This document shows, piece by piece, positions 1 to 8,731 of a stretch of 64,000 bases of DNA. Below the pieces are notes generated by a model. It made no database searches. It was not told the origin of the DNA and saw only the letters and a list, made by a program, of their open reading frames with translations. How positions within the stretch are numbered: the stretch's first letter is position 1; each line of letters opens with the position of its first letter. Location: contig NZ_CP070371.1 of assembly GCF_016919705.1 (NCBI RefSeq), positions 208,501 to 272,500 on the forward strand, written 5' to 3'. Source of the stretch: Paracoccus methylovorus (lineage in GTDB: Bacteria; Pseudomonadota; Alphaproteobacteria; Rhodobacterales; Rhodobacteraceae). The translations under genes and the position numbers were made by a program.

Positions 1-722
1 GAATGCGCGGGTTTCGAGAAGACCTCATAGGTTTCGCCGGCCTCGACGATGCGACCGCCCTCGATCACCGCCACTTGCGAGCATATGTCGCGCACCACCG
101 CCATTTCATGGGTAATCAGCAGGATGGTCAGGCCCAGCTCGCGGTTGATGTCCTGCAACAGCGCCAGCACCTGCCGCGTGGTGTCGGGGTCAAGCGCCGA
201 TGTCGCCTCATCCGACAAAAGCACGCGCGGGCCGGTCGCGAGCGCCCGGGCGATGCCGACGCGCTGCTTCTGGCCGCCAGAGAGCTCGGCCGGATAACGG
301 TTGCGTTGTGCGCCCAGCCCCACACGCTCGATCAGCTCATCGATGCGGGGGGCGATCCTGGCACCTTCTTCGCCGGCGATTTCCAGCGGCAGGGCAATGT
401 TTTCGGCCACGGTGCGGCTGGCCAGCAGGTTGAAGTGCTGAAAGATCATGCCGACTTCGCGCCGGATCCGGCGCAGCCCTGCGTCCGAGGCCGCGCCCAC
501 GTCGCGCTCGTTCACGATCACCTTGCCCGAGCTTGGCCGCTCAAGCCCGTTCACCAGACGCAGCAGCGTCGATTTACCGGCGCCGGAACGGCCGATGATG
601 CCGGTGATCGCGCCTTGCGGCACGTCCAGCCAGATGTCGTGCAGCGCCACCACATCGCCCGCCCCGCCCTTTTGCGGATAGCGGCGCGTTACGCCCTGAA
701 ATGAGATTGCCGGCTCTGCCAT
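1..722 (-). CDS. metN: D-methionine ABC transporter ATP-binding protein MetN (C-terminus cut by window edge)
   Basis: This is the ATPase of the methionine importer MetNIQ, acting at the inner face of the cytoplasmic membrane. Read on the minus strand from an ATG at 722-720, the protein starts [14 protein letters not shown] and shows Walker [10 protein letters not shown] preceded by GII, the Q-loop region MIFQHFNLL, the ABC signature [15 protein letters not shown], Walker [13 protein letters not shown] and the H-loop LLITHEM. The [13 protein letters not shown] stretch after Walker A is typical of MetN. About 240 residues are visible. The remaining C-terminal part, which in many MetN proteins carries the NIL methionine-sensing domain, lies outside the window. 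The permease metI and binding protein metQ are expected beyond position 1. The substrate is assigned from family resemblance. Confidence 0.88.
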   Translation of the reverse strand, partial: MAEPAISFQGVTRRYPQKGGAGDVVALHDIWLDVPQGAITGIIGRSGAGKSTLLRLVNGLERPSSGKVIVNERDVGAASDAGLRRIRREVGMIFQHFNLLASRTVAENIALPLEIAGEEGARIAPRIDELIERVGLGAQRNRYPAELSGGQKQRVGIARALATGPRVLLSDEATSALDPDTTRQVLALLQDINRELGLTILLITHEMAVVRDICSQVAVIEGGRIVEAGETYEVFSKPAH

Positions 723-853
723 TGTCCCGTCCCGAATGTCAGCCGAGACCTATGCCCGGGCAGGGGGGCTTTGCAAGAGGCGGCAAGGCTTGCAGGCAGC
801 AATGCCGTTCCATTCCCGGCGGGCGGGAGAGAATGGGGTTCCTGTCGCAGCAA

Positions 854-1597
854 TTACGTTACGGCAAGCGCGGCGATGATTGGTCCGAAGTCCTGAGCCT
901 TGAGGCTGGCGCCGCCCACCAGCGCGCCATTCACATGGGGGATGGCAAAGATCTCGGCCGCATTGCCCGGTTTAACCGAGCCGCCGTAAAGCAAGGCGAT
1001 GTCGGCGCCGTCGTCAAAGCGTGCCGACAGGCGGTCACGCATCAGGGCATGCACTTCTGCGATCTGGTCGTTGGTGGGCGTGCGACCGGTGCCGATGGCC
1101 CAGACCGGTTCATAGGCGATCACCGTATTGGCTGCCGTGGCGCAATCGGGCACCGAACCCGCCAGTTGGGCCGAAATCACGTCGAGCGTCTGGCCGGCGT
1201 CGCGTTGCGCCTCGGTTTCGCCAACGCAGATCACCGCGACGAGGCCGGCTTCATGCGCGGCGACGGCCTTACCGCGGACCTGTTCGTCGGTTTCGGCATG
1301 ATCGGTACGGCGTTCGGAGTGGCCAAGGATCGCATGGCTTGCGCCGGCGTCCTGCAGTTGGGCGGCTGCGATGTCGCCGGTATGGGCGCCCGATGTCTTG
1401 GCATGGCAGTCCTGGCCACCGACGGCGATCTTGCCCTGCGTGCGCGCCGCCAGCGCATGGACCAGCGTGGCCGGCGGGCAGATCAGCACGTCGCAGCCCG
1501 GGGCGAGGTGATCGGACAGCAGTTGGTCGATCTCTGCCAGTGATGCGAGGGTTCCGTTCATCTTCCAGTTGCCGGCGGCGAGTTTGCGCGGGGCCAT
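854..1597 (-). CDS. tpiA: Triosephosphate isomerase
   Basis: Interconverts dihydroxyacetone phosphate and glyceraldehyde 3-phosphate in glycolysis and gluconeogenesis, as a cytoplasmic TIM barrel. The 247-residue product is close to the usual 250. It shows the N-terminal substrate lysine in AAGNWKMNG, the catalytic histidine in LGHSERR, the catalytic glutamate in [11 protein letters not shown], and the phosphate-binding GGSVKPGN near the end. The open frame extends 32 codons upstream to 1693, but the start was placed at the ATG 1597-1595. There a GGGAGAG ribosome site sits directly upstream and the protein begins [15 protein letters not shown], as in the family. It stands alone, with 102 bases to the Fe-S carrier gene on the same strand. 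Confidence 0.95.
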   Translation of the reverse strand: MAPRKLAAGNWKMNGTLASLAEIDQLLSDHLAPGCDVLICPPATLVHALAARTQGKIAVGGQDCHAKTSGAHTGDIAAAQLQDAGASHAILGHSERRTDHAETDEQVRGKAVAAHEAGLVAVICVGETEAQRDAGQTLDVISAQLAGSVPDCATAANTVIAYEPVWAIGTGRTPTNDQIAEVHALMRDRLSARFDDGADIALLYGGSVKPGNAAEIFAIPHVNGALVGGASLKAQDFGPIIAALAVT

Positions 1598-1699
1598 CTG
1601 CCTCTCTCCCTTTTCTTGATCTGCTAGGGGATTAGGCCGGAGGTCCGGGGCAATCAAGGCTGGCGAAGCCATGTGGGCGCTAACTTGCGGCAAAAAGGC

Positions 1700-2071
1700 T
1701 CAGGCTTTTGCCCGCGACCCCTCTAAAGCGGCGAAACTGATCGATTCGCCGCAGCCGCAACTGTCGGTGACATTCGGATTGCGGAACTTGAAGCCGGATT
1801 CCAGCAACCCCGATTCATAGTCGATTTCGGTTCCGAACAGGAACATCTGCGCGGTGGGTGCGATCAGAACCCGCGCCTCGCCCTGCTCGACCACCTCGTC
1901 GCCGGGGGTGGGGGCGTCAGCCATTTCCATGGTGTATTCCATGCCTGCGCAACCGCCCTTTTTCAGGCCGATGCGCAACCCACTGCCGGATTTCTGCGCC
2001 ATCAGGCGGGCGATCTGGCGCTCGGCTGCCAGAGTGATGGTCACGGGGGATTTGCCGGGGATCGAAAACAT
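1700..2071 (-). CDS. HesB/IscA/ErpA-type iron-sulfur cluster carrier
   Basis: A 123-residue A-type carrier that would receive an Fe-S cluster and pass it to apoproteins in the cytoplasm. The three conserved cysteines are all present: Cys41 in [10 protein letters not shown], and Cys105 and Cys107 in the DSCGCGES motif near the C-terminus. The GLKKGGCAG and GFKFRNPNV blocks are family signatures. No suf or isc genes are adjacent, so it is a free-standing copy. Whether it is ErpA, IscA or SufA cannot be decided from this sequence alone. It is read towards tpiA and is divergent from the rpsD promoter. Confidence 0.88.
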   Translation of the reverse strand: MFSIPGKSPVTITLAAERQIARLMAQKSGSGLRIGLKKGGCAGMEYTMEMADAPTPGDEVVEQGEARVLIAPTAQMFLFGTEIDYESGLLESGFKFRNPNVTDSCGCGESISFAALEGSRAKA

Positions 2072-2140
2072 CTCGGGCCTTTTCGGTTGGTCGTCTTACA
2101 TTTAGGGGCATCGGCGCTGCCACTCAAGGGCTTCGGGCGC

Positions 2141-2168
2141 TTGACACCGGCCCCATCGCGGTTATAAG
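2141..2168 (+). promoter_or_regulatory. Probable sigma-70 promoter of rpsD
   Basis: A perfect -35 box TTGACA (2141-2146) is followed after 16 bases by TATAAG (2163-2168). It lies 104 bases upstream of the rpsD start, leaving room for a structured 5' leader. Confidence 0.75.
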
Positions 2169-2189
2169 CGCCGCTTCATTGGTGTTGGT

Positions 2190-2207
2190 GGACCCCGCAA
2201 GGGGAAT
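2190..2207 (+). promoter_or_regulatory. Stable GCAA-tetraloop hairpin in the rpsD 5' leader
   Basis: CCCC (2193-2196) pairs with GGGG (2201-2204) around GCAA, a GNRA tetraloop, and flanking GGA/TCC can lengthen the stem. It lies in the transcribed leader. S4 proteins often regulate their own mRNA, so an autoregulatory role is possible, but this is inference from position and structure only. Confidence 0.4.
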
Positions 2208-2271
2208 CCTGTCGGGCTTTTGCCAAAGGACAACGCCCTTCGACGAACATAACACACGAAGGAGAACAGCG

Positions 2272-2892
2272 ATGACCAAACGCACCGCTGCCAAGTATAA
2301 AATCGACCGCCGCATGGGCGAAAACATCTGGGGCCGCGCCAAGTCGCCGCTGAACCGCCGTGAATACGGTCCGGGCCAGCACGGCCAGCGCCGTAAAGGC
2401 AAGATGTCGGACTTCGGCACCCAGCTGCGCGCCAAGCAAAAACTCAAGGGCTATTACGGCGATCTGACCGAAAAGCAGTTCCGCCGCATCTATGCCGAGG
2501 CCGAGCGTGTCAAGGGCGATACCGGTGAAAACCTGATCGGCCTGCTGGAGCGTCGCCTGGACGCCGTGATCTATCGCGCCAAATTCGTGCCGACCATCTT
2601 TGCGGCCCGTCAGTTCGTGAACCACGGCCATATCGAGGTGAACGGCAAGCGCGTGAACATCGCATCCTATCGCGTCAAGGAAGGCGACGTGATCTCGATC
2701 CGCGAACGGTCGCGTCAACTGGCCATCGTGCTGGAATCGGTCGGCTTGGCCGAGCGTGACGTACCGGACTATCTGGAAGTCGATCACAACAAGATGACCG
2801 CAAACTTCGTGCGCACGCCGGCTCTGGGCGATGTCCCTTATGCCGTGCAGATGGAACCGAACCTGGTCGTCGAATTCTACGCGAAAAACTGA
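2272..2892 (+). CDS. rpsD: 30S ribosomal protein S4
   Basis: S4 binds 16S rRNA and nucleates assembly of the small subunit body. The 206-residue product begins [20 protein letters not shown]. It carries the S4 N-terminal domain with [12 protein letters not shown] and a central S4 RNA-binding fold including [15 protein letters not shown] and [16 protein letters not shown]. The start ATG at 2272 follows an AAGGAG ribosome site. The longer open frame to 2179 reads through the structured leader and is not credible. It is monocistronic, with its own strong promoter and a terminator just after the stop, unlike the enterobacterial alpha-operon arrangement. Confidence 0.97.
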   Translation: MTKRTAAKYKIDRRMGENIWGRAKSPLNRREYGPGQHGQRRKGKMSDFGTQLRAKQKLKGYYGDLTEKQFRRIYAEAERVKGDTGENLIGLLERRLDAVIYRAKFVPTIFAARQFVNHGHIEVNGKRVNIASYRVKEGDVISIRERSRQLAIVLESVGLAERDVPDYLEVDHNKMTANFVRTPALGDVPYAVQMEPNLVVEFYAKN

Positions 2893-2914
2893 TCCTTTCA
2901 GGGTCGCAAGGTTT

Positions 2915-2944
2915 CAGGCCGTCCTTTCGGGGGCGGCCTTTTTC
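2915..2944 (+). terminator. Rho-independent terminator of rpsD
   Basis: A GC-rich stem (AGGCCGTCC paired with GGGCGGCCT) is closed by a short loop and followed by TTTTTC, 23 bases after the rpsD stop. Confidence 0.8.
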
Positions 2945-3105
2945 TTGGCGGTTTTCCGATCTTGTTTTCATCGGCAAACCGCATGGCATTCGCATGTGCC
3001 GCAATCGTCACCTTCCCGATCACATTGCGTCGAACTCCCATGGTCGCGGATTGCAACCTCGACCGGGATTTCGGATTCATGGCGACGGATTCGAAGGAGA
3101 GTGCG

Positions 3106-3714
3106 ATGCGTCCGATAGCGGTTCTGGTGGCAGTGATTCTCGCCTTGCCCGCGACGGCGCAGGAAAAACCCGCCAAGGACGAGCGGCTTTGGACTTGCGA
3201 GACTTCGGTCGCGGGCGAGCCGACCGAAATCAATTATGTCCGCGATGCCGAGTTTCATGAAAACACCGGTCGGCTTGAAAAGAATTTCTCCGCCTGGGGG
3301 CGGATTTCCTGCCCGGGCTATGTCACGCTGCGCGAGATCCTGCGCCGCAACGACATGGATGATGACGGCAGCTATTGCCTGCTCTGGGACAAGGAAACCG
3401 ACACCTATGTCGGCGCAAGAAAGGGTGCGCGAAAAGGGAATGCGCTTTGCCGCAAGACCTTGTGCGAGCGGGTCAACTCGACGCGTCAGGCGGCCTTCCG
3501 CAATACCAATGCGCTGGCGGTTGCCGGCTATGACGCGGTGACACAGCGACCCGGTGCCACGATTCTGGCTGCAACCTCGGGGCAGATGGTCGGCACGCTT
3601 GAAACGGCGGGCGCGGCAGCCATGGGCATCGCTTCGTCGCCGGTAGCGGTCGGTTCGCTGGTGATCGGTACGGCCGCGGCAGGCGGCGCCGTGTGGTATT
3701 GCGCCGAGGAATAA
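3106..3714 (+). CDS. Secreted hypothetical protein with six cysteines
   Basis: I do not recognise this family. The start ATG at 3106 follows an AAGGAGAG ribosome site and opens a classical signal peptide (MRPIAVLVAVILALPATAQ), giving 202 residues. The exported part has six cysteines (in LWTCET, RISCPG, GSYCLL, NALCRK, KTLCER and VWYCAEE), compatible with periplasmic disulfides. It also contains an EF-hand-like acidic stretch NDMDDDGSYC and an Ala/Gly-rich hydrophobic C-terminal third that could insert into a membrane or oligomerise. The frame extends upstream to 2962, but that part lacks a signal peptide and overlaps the rpsD terminator region. It is flanked by convergent acnA and belongs to no operon. 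Its role is unknown. Confidence 0.7.
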   Translation: MRPIAVLVAVILALPATAQEKPAKDERLWTCETSVAGEPTEINYVRDAEFHENTGRLEKNFSAWGRISCPGYVTLREILRRNDMDDDGSYCLLWDKETDTYVGARKGARKGNALCRKTLCERVNSTRQAAFRNTNALAVAGYDAVTQRPGATILAATSGQMVGTLETAGAAAMGIASSPVAVGSLVIGTAAAGGAVWYCAEE

Positions 3715-3824
3715 CCCTGGGCTCTCCCGAAAAGCCTGCCGATCTTGTCTGCAGCCCCAAACTCCAATTCACCAACCGGGCTTCTTCGTTGCCCAAATAC
3801 CCATGGCAACACAGGTCATAAAGC

Positions 3825-3852
3825 AAAAAGGCCGCCCCCAAAGGGACGGCCC
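3825..3852 (-). terminator. Rho-independent terminator of acnA
   Basis: On the minus strand GGGCCGTCCC pairs with GGGGGCGGCC and is followed by TTTTT, 21 bases beyond the acnA stop. Confidence 0.8.
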
Positions 3853-3872
3853 ATTCAGCCCATATAAACGGA

Positions 3873-6629
3873 TCAGGCCTTCGCCAGATTGCGCAGCACG
3901 TAATGCAGCACGCCGCCGTTTTCGAGATACTCGATCTCGACTTCGGTATCGACGCGAGCTTTCAACTGGATCGTTCTTTCGCTGCCATCGGCATAGCGGA
4001 TGGTGCAGGGCACCAGCGACAGCGGCTTGAACGCACCCTCCAGCCCCTCGATCGAGATCACCTCGTCGCCTTTCAGGTTCAGCGACTTGCGGTTTTCGCC
4101 ATTGGTGAACTCGAAGGGGATCACACCCATGCCGACCAGGTTCGAGCGGTGAATACGCTCGAAGCTTTCGGCAATGACCGCCTTGACGCCCAGAAGGTTG
4201 GTGCCCTTGGCAGCCCAGTCACGCGACGAGCCCGCGCCATATTCGACACCGCCGAACACCACCAGCGGCGTGCCCTGCTCCTGATAGGCCATGGAGGCGT
4301 CGAAGATCGAGGTCTGCTCGCCATCCGGCCCCTTGGTATAGCCGCCCTCGACTGCGTCCAGCATCTCGTTCTTGATGCGGATATTGGCGAAGGTGCCGCG
4401 CATCATGACCTCATGGTTGCCGCGGCGCGAGCCATAGCTGTTGAAGTCCTTGGGCGCGACCTGACGCTCGGTCAGATATTTTCCGGCCGGAGTGGTGGGC
4501 TTGAACGAACCCGCGGGCGAGATGTGGTCGGTGGTGATCATGTCGCCAAGGACCGCCAGAATGCGCGCGCCCTGGATATTGGTGATCTGTCCCGGATCCT
4601 TGGACATGCCGCGGAAATAGGGCGGGTTCTGGATATAGGTCGAGGTCGGCGGCCAGTCATAGGTCTCGCTGTCGGTGATCTCGACGGCCTGCCAGCGCTC
4701 GTCGCCCTTGAACACGTCGGCGTATTTCCTCTGGAAGGCTTCGCGTGTGACCGTGGCCTCGACCAGCTCCGCCACCTCTTGGGTGGTCGGCCAGATGTCC
4801 TTGAGATAGACATCCTTGCCCTCGGGCGTCTGCCCGATCGGGTCCTTGGTCAGGTTGATGTTCACGTCGCCAGCGATGGCATAGGCTACGACCAGCGGCG
4901 GCGAGGCCAGGTAGTTCGCCCGCACGTCTGGCGAGATGCGACCTTCGAAGTTGCGGTTGCCCGACAGCACGGCGGTTGCCACCAGATCGTTGTCGTTGAT
5001 CGCCTTAGAGATCGCCGGATCGCCCAGCGGCCCCGAGTTGCCGATGCAGGTCGTGCAGCCGAACCCGACGAGGTTGAAGCCGATCGCATCCAGATCTTCT
5101 TGCAGGCCGGCGGCGTTCAGATATTCGGCCACGACCTGCGAGCCAGGTGCCAGCGAGGTCTTGACCCAGGGCTTGCGGGTCAGGCCAAGCGCACGCGCCT
5201 TGCGGGCCACCAGACCGGCGCCGATCATCACATAGGGGTTTGAGGTGTTGGTGCACGACGTAATCGCGGCGATCACCACCGAACCGTCGCGGACGGTATA
5301 GTCCTTGCCCTCGACCGCCACGGTCTTGCGCACGTCATTGGCCGGGGCAAAATTCGTGCCGCCTTCGTCCACCATCTCGTTGGCGGCGACCGAAACGTCG
5401 ATGCCGCGATATTCCGAGACGGTCTTGTAGAAAGCGCGGGCGGCAAGGTTCAGCGGCGTGTAGTCCTGCGGCCGTTTCGGGCCCGAGATCGCAGGAACGA
5501 TGTCGCTCATGTCCAGATGCAGCGTGTCGGTATAAATCGGCTCGTAATCCGCGCTGCGCCAGAAACCGTTTTCTTTGGCATAGGTTTCGACCAGTGCGAT
5601 ACGGTCCTCGTCGCGGCCGGTATTGCGCAGGTAACGCAGCGTTTCGTTGTCGATGGGGAAAAAGCCGCAGGTCGCGCCATATTCGGGCGCCATGTTGGCG
5701 ATGGTCGCGCGGTCCGCCAGCGGCAGATGGTCAAGCCCTTCGCCATAGAATTCGACGAACTTGCCGACGACGCCCTTTTTGCGCAGCATCTGGACGACCT
5801 TCAGCACCAGGTCGGTGGCGGTGGTGCCTTCCATCATCCGGCCGGTCAGCTTGAAGCCGACGACTTCCGGGATCAGCATCGACACGGGTTGGCCCAGCAT
5901 CGCGGCCTCGGCCTCGATCCCGCCGACGCCCCAGCCCAGCACGGCAAGGCCGTTGACCATGGTCGTGTGGCTGTCGGTGCCGACCAGCGTGTCGGGATAG
6001 GCGACGTTCTCGCCCTGCTGATCGGTGTCAGTCCAAACGGTCTGCGCCAGGTATTCCAGGTTCACCTGGTGGCAGATGCCGGTGCCGGGCGGCACGACGC
6101 GGAAGTTGTTGAACGCCTTTTGCCCCCATTTCAGGAAGGTATAACGCTCCATGTTGCGTTCATATTCCAGCTCGACGTTGCGCTGGAAGGCGCGGGGGTT
6201 GCCGAAATCGTCGATCATCACCGAGTGGTCGATGACCAGATCGACCGGGTTCAGCGGGTTGATCTTTTGCGCATCGCCGCCAAGCGCTTTGATGCCGTCG
6301 CGCATCGCGGCCAGATCGACAACCGCCGGAACGCCGGTAAAGTCCTGCATCAGCACGCGGGCCGGGCGATAGGCGATCTCGCGCGGATTCTGGCCGCCTT
6401 TTTGCGCCCATTCGGCGAAGGCCTTGATGTCGTCGGTGCTGACCGTGCGGCCGCCATCCTCATAGCGCAGCAGGTTTTCCAGCACGACCTTCAACGAGGC
6501 TGGCAGTTTCGAGAAATCGCCCAGACCTGCTTGGGTCGCGGCGTCGATCGAGTAATAGGCATAGCTGCGAGAACCCACCTGAAGCTGGCGGCGCGTCTTT
6601 GCGGTATCGGTTCCTGTTTCGATGGGCAT
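3873..6629 (-). CDS. acnA: Aconitate hydratase A
   Basis: Catalyses citrate-isocitrate isomerisation in the TCA cycle with a [4Fe-4S] cluster. The 918-residue protein is in the AcnA/IRP1 size range. The cluster cysteines are visible as [10 protein letters not shown] (near residue 457) and [13 protein letters not shown] (near 524-527). Other family blocks include [21 protein letters not shown], shown here in parts as GTDSHTTM and GWGVGG, and the C-terminal swivel-domain [10 protein letters not shown] and [15 protein letters not shown]. The start at 6629 gives the normal N-terminus, but its ribosome site (GGGAG, about 12 bases upstream) is weak. The gene is monocistronic with a terminator. A strong palindrome and a direct repeat lie about 95-125 bases upstream. 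Confidence 0.97.
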   Translation of the reverse strand: MPIETGTDTAKTRRQLQVGSRSYAYYSIDAATQAGLGDFSKLPASLKVVLENLLRYEDGGRTVSTDDIKAFAEWAQKGGQNPREIAYRPARVLMQDFTGVPAVVDLAAMRDGIKALGGDAQKINPLNPVDLVIDHSVMIDDFGNPRAFQRNVELEYERNMERYTFLKWGQKAFNNFRVVPPGTGICHQVNLEYLAQTVWTDTDQQGENVAYPDTLVGTDSHTTMVNGLAVLGWGVGGIEAEAAMLGQPVSMLIPEVVGFKLTGRMMEGTTATDLVLKVVQMLRKKGVVGKFVEFYGEGLDHLPLADRATIANMAPEYGATCGFFPIDNETLRYLRNTGRDEDRIALVETYAKENGFWRSADYEPIYTDTLHLDMSDIVPAISGPKRPQDYTPLNLAARAFYKTVSEYRGIDVSVAANEMVDEGGTNFAPANDVRKTVAVEGKDYTVRDGSVVIAAITSCTNTSNPYVMIGAGLVARKARALGLTRKPWVKTSLAPGSQVVAEYLNAAGLQEDLDAIGFNLVGFGCTTCIGNSGPLGDPAISKAINDNDLVATAVLSGNRNFEGRISPDVRANYLASPPLVVAYAIAGDVNINLTKDPIGQTPEGKDVYLKDIWPTTQEVAELVEATVTREAFQRKYADVFKGDERWQAVEITDSETYDWPPTSTYIQNPPYFRGMSKDPGQITNIQGARILAVLGDMITTDHISPAGSFKPTTPAGKYLTERQVAPKDFNSYGSRRGNHEVMMRGTFANIRIKNEMLDAVEGGYTKGPDGEQTSIFDASMAYQEQGTPLVVFGGVEYGAGSSRDWAAKGTNLLGVKAVIAESFERIHRSNLVGMGVIPFEFTNGENRKSLNLKGDEVISIEGLEGAFKPLSLVPCTIRYADGSERTIQLKARVDTEVEIEYLENGGVLHYVLRNLAKA

Positions 6630-6723
6630 AGGCTCGGCTCCCTATCCTTGAAAGGTGGCTGAATGGCGGTGCTACCCGCCATTTGCCCCTTTTCCGGATG
6701 GGGTTCAAGGGGTGCGGCGGACT

Positions 6724-6755
6724 TTGTATGCCATTGTATGCCAAATTTTTGGCAT
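6724..6755. promoter_or_regulatory. Direct repeat plus 18-bp palindrome upstream of acnA (candidate operator)
   Basis: TTGTATGCCA occurs twice (6724-6733 and 6734-6743, immediately in tandem). The second copy runs into the palindrome ATGCCAAA-TT-TTTGGCAT (6738-6755). It sits in the 255-base gap between divergent acnA and the DUF1223 gene, on the acnA side of the middle. Such a compact repeat/palindrome array is typical of a regulator site. The regulator is unknown. Confidence 0.5.
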
Positions 6756-6884
6756 GGCGGCAAGATGTGGGTTTTGCATCACGGTCACGTGCCGGGAACG
6801 CCGTGCTAACAAAGCATTGATTTGTCGTTCCTGCATCGGCCGGTTTAGCTGTTGCGCATCGGAAGGGCCGGGAAAATAGACAAT

Positions 6885-7976
6885 ATGGCAGCAAGGCGCA
6901 TCAAGACGACGGCCCAGGGGCAGGGGCGGAAAATGACGGTCGTGTCGGCCCTGACCTGCGCCCTGTGGGTGCTGCTGAGCGGATTTGCCCCACCGATATG
7001 GGCGCAGGATGTCCCCGCCGGATCGTCCGACACTCCGGCCGCGGCAGCGACCGCCGCACCGGAATCGGCGGCTGCGCCCACTGGCGACGCCACCGATCCC
7101 GCGCCGGCTTTCCCGCCGCCCTTTTTCGAAGAAGAGGAGGACGACGGCATCATCGGCCTGATCGAGGCGCCCGAGGGTGCATTGGGTGTCCCGGCCGAGG
7201 GGATGCCGCCGATTGTCGACAGCGATGCGTTGGCCTCGTCCGGCATGGTCTCATTCGCCGAGGTGCAACCCCGCACGCGCATGATGGGGCCGGTCGGCCA
7301 CCCCCCGGTCGTGGTCGAGCTTTTCACCTCGCAAGGCTGCTCGTCCTGCCCGCCGGCCGACGAGTTGCTGGCCGATCTTGCCGACCGAGAGGACGTGCTG
7401 GCCCTGTCCTGGCACGTCGATTACTGGGATTACCTTGGCTGGGCCGATGAATTCGCCCGTCCCGAATTCACCCGTCGCCAGCAGGCTTACGCGCATGAAG
7501 CCGGTGAACGGGCGATCTATACGCCGCAGATCGTCGTCGGCGGCACCGAGACGCTGATCGCGCTGCGTCCGGCGGAACTGGTGGGGCTGTTGCAAACCCA
7601 GATGTCGCGGCCCGCGCCGGTCATGGTTTCCTCCAGTCAGGACAAAGACGGTTATCGCATCGAACTGACTCCGCGCGGCGCCGTTGCCGACAGGGTGGCG
7701 ATCATTCTGGTGCGCTATGCGCCGCGACGGGATGTGGCGATTAAGGCCGGTGAAAATCGTGGTATCGCGCTGGAATATCGCAACGTGGTGCTTGGGGTTG
7801 AACGGATCGCCGAATGGGACGGTCGCACCCCCCTGCGCATGACGGTCCGAAGCGACACGCAGAACAGCGCCGATTTTCCAGAAGATACCCGCCACGCCAT
7901 TCTGGCGCAGGAGTTGGGACGGGGCGATCGGCGCTCGGCCAGCGGTCCTATTCTGGCCGCGGTCCTGCTTGACTGA
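6885..7976 (+). CDS. DUF1223 thioredoxin-like secreted protein with an unusual acidic Ala/Pro linker
   Basis: The C-terminal two thirds is a DUF1223 domain, a thioredoxin-like fold of unknown function. It begins VVVELFTSQGCSSCPPADE with a CxxC-type redox motif (CSSC) and continues with ALSWHVDYWDYLGWADEFA and IYTPQIVVGG. The N-terminus has basic residues followed by a hydrophobic segment ending at PIWAQ, a probable signal peptide, so the protein is likely periplasmic. Between signal peptide and domain lie about 90 residues rich in Ala, Pro, Asp and Glu (including FFEEEEDDG), which family members usually lack. The start was set at ATG 6885. ATG 6933 would also keep the signal sequence and has a G-rich stretch upstream. 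It is divergent from acnA, and ispZ follows 81 bases later. Confidence 0.82.
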   Translation: MAARRIKTTAQGQGRKMTVVSALTCALWVLLSGFAPPIWAQDVPAGSSDTPAAAATAAPESAAAPTGDATDPAPAFPPPFFEEEEDDGIIGLIEAPEGALGVPAEGMPPIVDSDALASSGMVSFAEVQPRTRMMGPVGHPPVVVELFTSQGCSSCPPADELLADLADREDVLALSWHVDYWDYLGWADEFARPEFTRRQQAYAHEAGERAIYTPQIVVGGTETLIALRPAELVGLLQTQMSRPAPVMVSSSQDKDGYRIELTPRGAVADRVAIILVRYAPRRDVAIKAGENRGIALEYRNVVLGVERIAEWDGRTPLRMTVRSDTQNSADFPEDTRHAILAQELGRGDRRSASGPILAAVLLD

Positions 7977-8057
7977 GGTCCGCCGCTTGCGCCGGGGCCG
8001 TGACCGGGGCAAAACCCCGCCACAGCCGCCGACTATCGCCGCAAACAGGAGCTCGCC

Positions 8058-8663
8058 TTGACCGAACCGCGCAAGATCAAACCATCGCTCAAGGCCGCAT
8101 TGGAACTGGGCCCTCTGGTCCTGTTTTTTCTGGTCTTCATGCGGTTTCGCGACCATACGGTCAGCCTCGCGGGCCGTGATTATTCCGGCTTTATACTGGC
8201 TACGCTGGTGTTCGTGCCCGTCTTGGCGCTGAGCACGCTGGCGCTTTGGCGGCTGACGGGCAGGCTTTCGCCCATGCAGGTGGCCACGCTGGTGCTGGTG
8301 GTGGTCTTTGGCGGGCTGTCGATCTGGCTGAACGATCCGAAGTTCTTCAAGATGAAGCCCACGCTGATCTACCTGATCTTCGCCGCGCTTCTGGGCATCA
8401 GCCTTGTTCTGCGCCGCAACTGGCTGGAACTGGTCCTGTCCGAGGCCTTACCGATGAATGCGGAAGGCTGGCGCATCCTGACCCTGCGCATGGCACTGCT
8501 GTTTCTGGGGCTTGCCGTCATGAACGAAGCGGTCTGGCGGCTGATGTCCGAGACGGCTTGGGTGAACTTCAAGACCTTCGGCCTGCCGGCGATCATGGTG
8601 ATTTTCTTCATCGGGAATTCCCGCCTGTTCGAGCGTCACGCCCAGCCTCGGGATGGTGAATAG
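8058..8663 (+). CDS. ispZ: IspZ/YciB family inner-membrane protein (septation-associated)
   Basis: An integral membrane protein of about 201 residues with five or so hydrophobic helices. It contains the YciB/IspZ features ALELGPLVLFFLVF at the N-terminus, NDPKFFKMKPTLIYLIFA in the middle and MNEAVWRLMSETAWVNFK followed by FGLPAIMVIFF near the end. In gammaproteobacteria the family affects cell-envelope spanning and septation. The biochemical role is not settled. The start is TTG at 8058 with a CAGGAG ribosome site seven bases upstream, and the first residues MTEPRKIKPSLK are family-like. It probably forms a unit with the upstream DUF1223 gene, while metZ downstream has its own leader. Confidence 0.85.
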   Translation: MTEPRKIKPSLKAALELGPLVLFFLVFMRFRDHTVSLAGRDYSGFILATLVFVPVLALSTLALWRLTGRLSPMQVATLVLVVVFGGLSIWLNDPKFFKMKPTLIYLIFAALLGISLVLRRNWLELVLSEALPMNAEGWRILTLRMALLFLGLAVMNEAVWRLMSETAWVNFKTFGLPAIMVIFFIGNSRLFERHAQPRDGE

Positions 8664-8710
8664 CCCGCCTGCACTCTTGCAAGGCAAGTCCGGCGGGGGT
8701 AACCGGATTT

Positions 8711-8725
8711 CCTGACCATCAGGAG
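8711..8725 (+). promoter_or_regulatory. Hairpin enclosing the metZ ribosome binding site
   Basis: CCTGA (8711-8715) can pair with TCAGG (8719-8723) around CCA, burying the AGGAG (8721-8725) that serves the metZ ATG at 8732. Upstream, CCCGCC and GGCGGG (about 8664-8697) enclose a second stem CTTGC/GCAAG. The arrangement could allow translational control. No known SAM-riboswitch consensus was recognised with confidence. Confidence 0.35.
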
Positions 8726-8731
8726 CGAACC

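Noticed and set aside
8664..8731. A canonical SAM-II riboswitch before metZ
   Set aside because: The conserved SAM-II core was not recognisable. Only a ribosome-site hairpin can be claimed.
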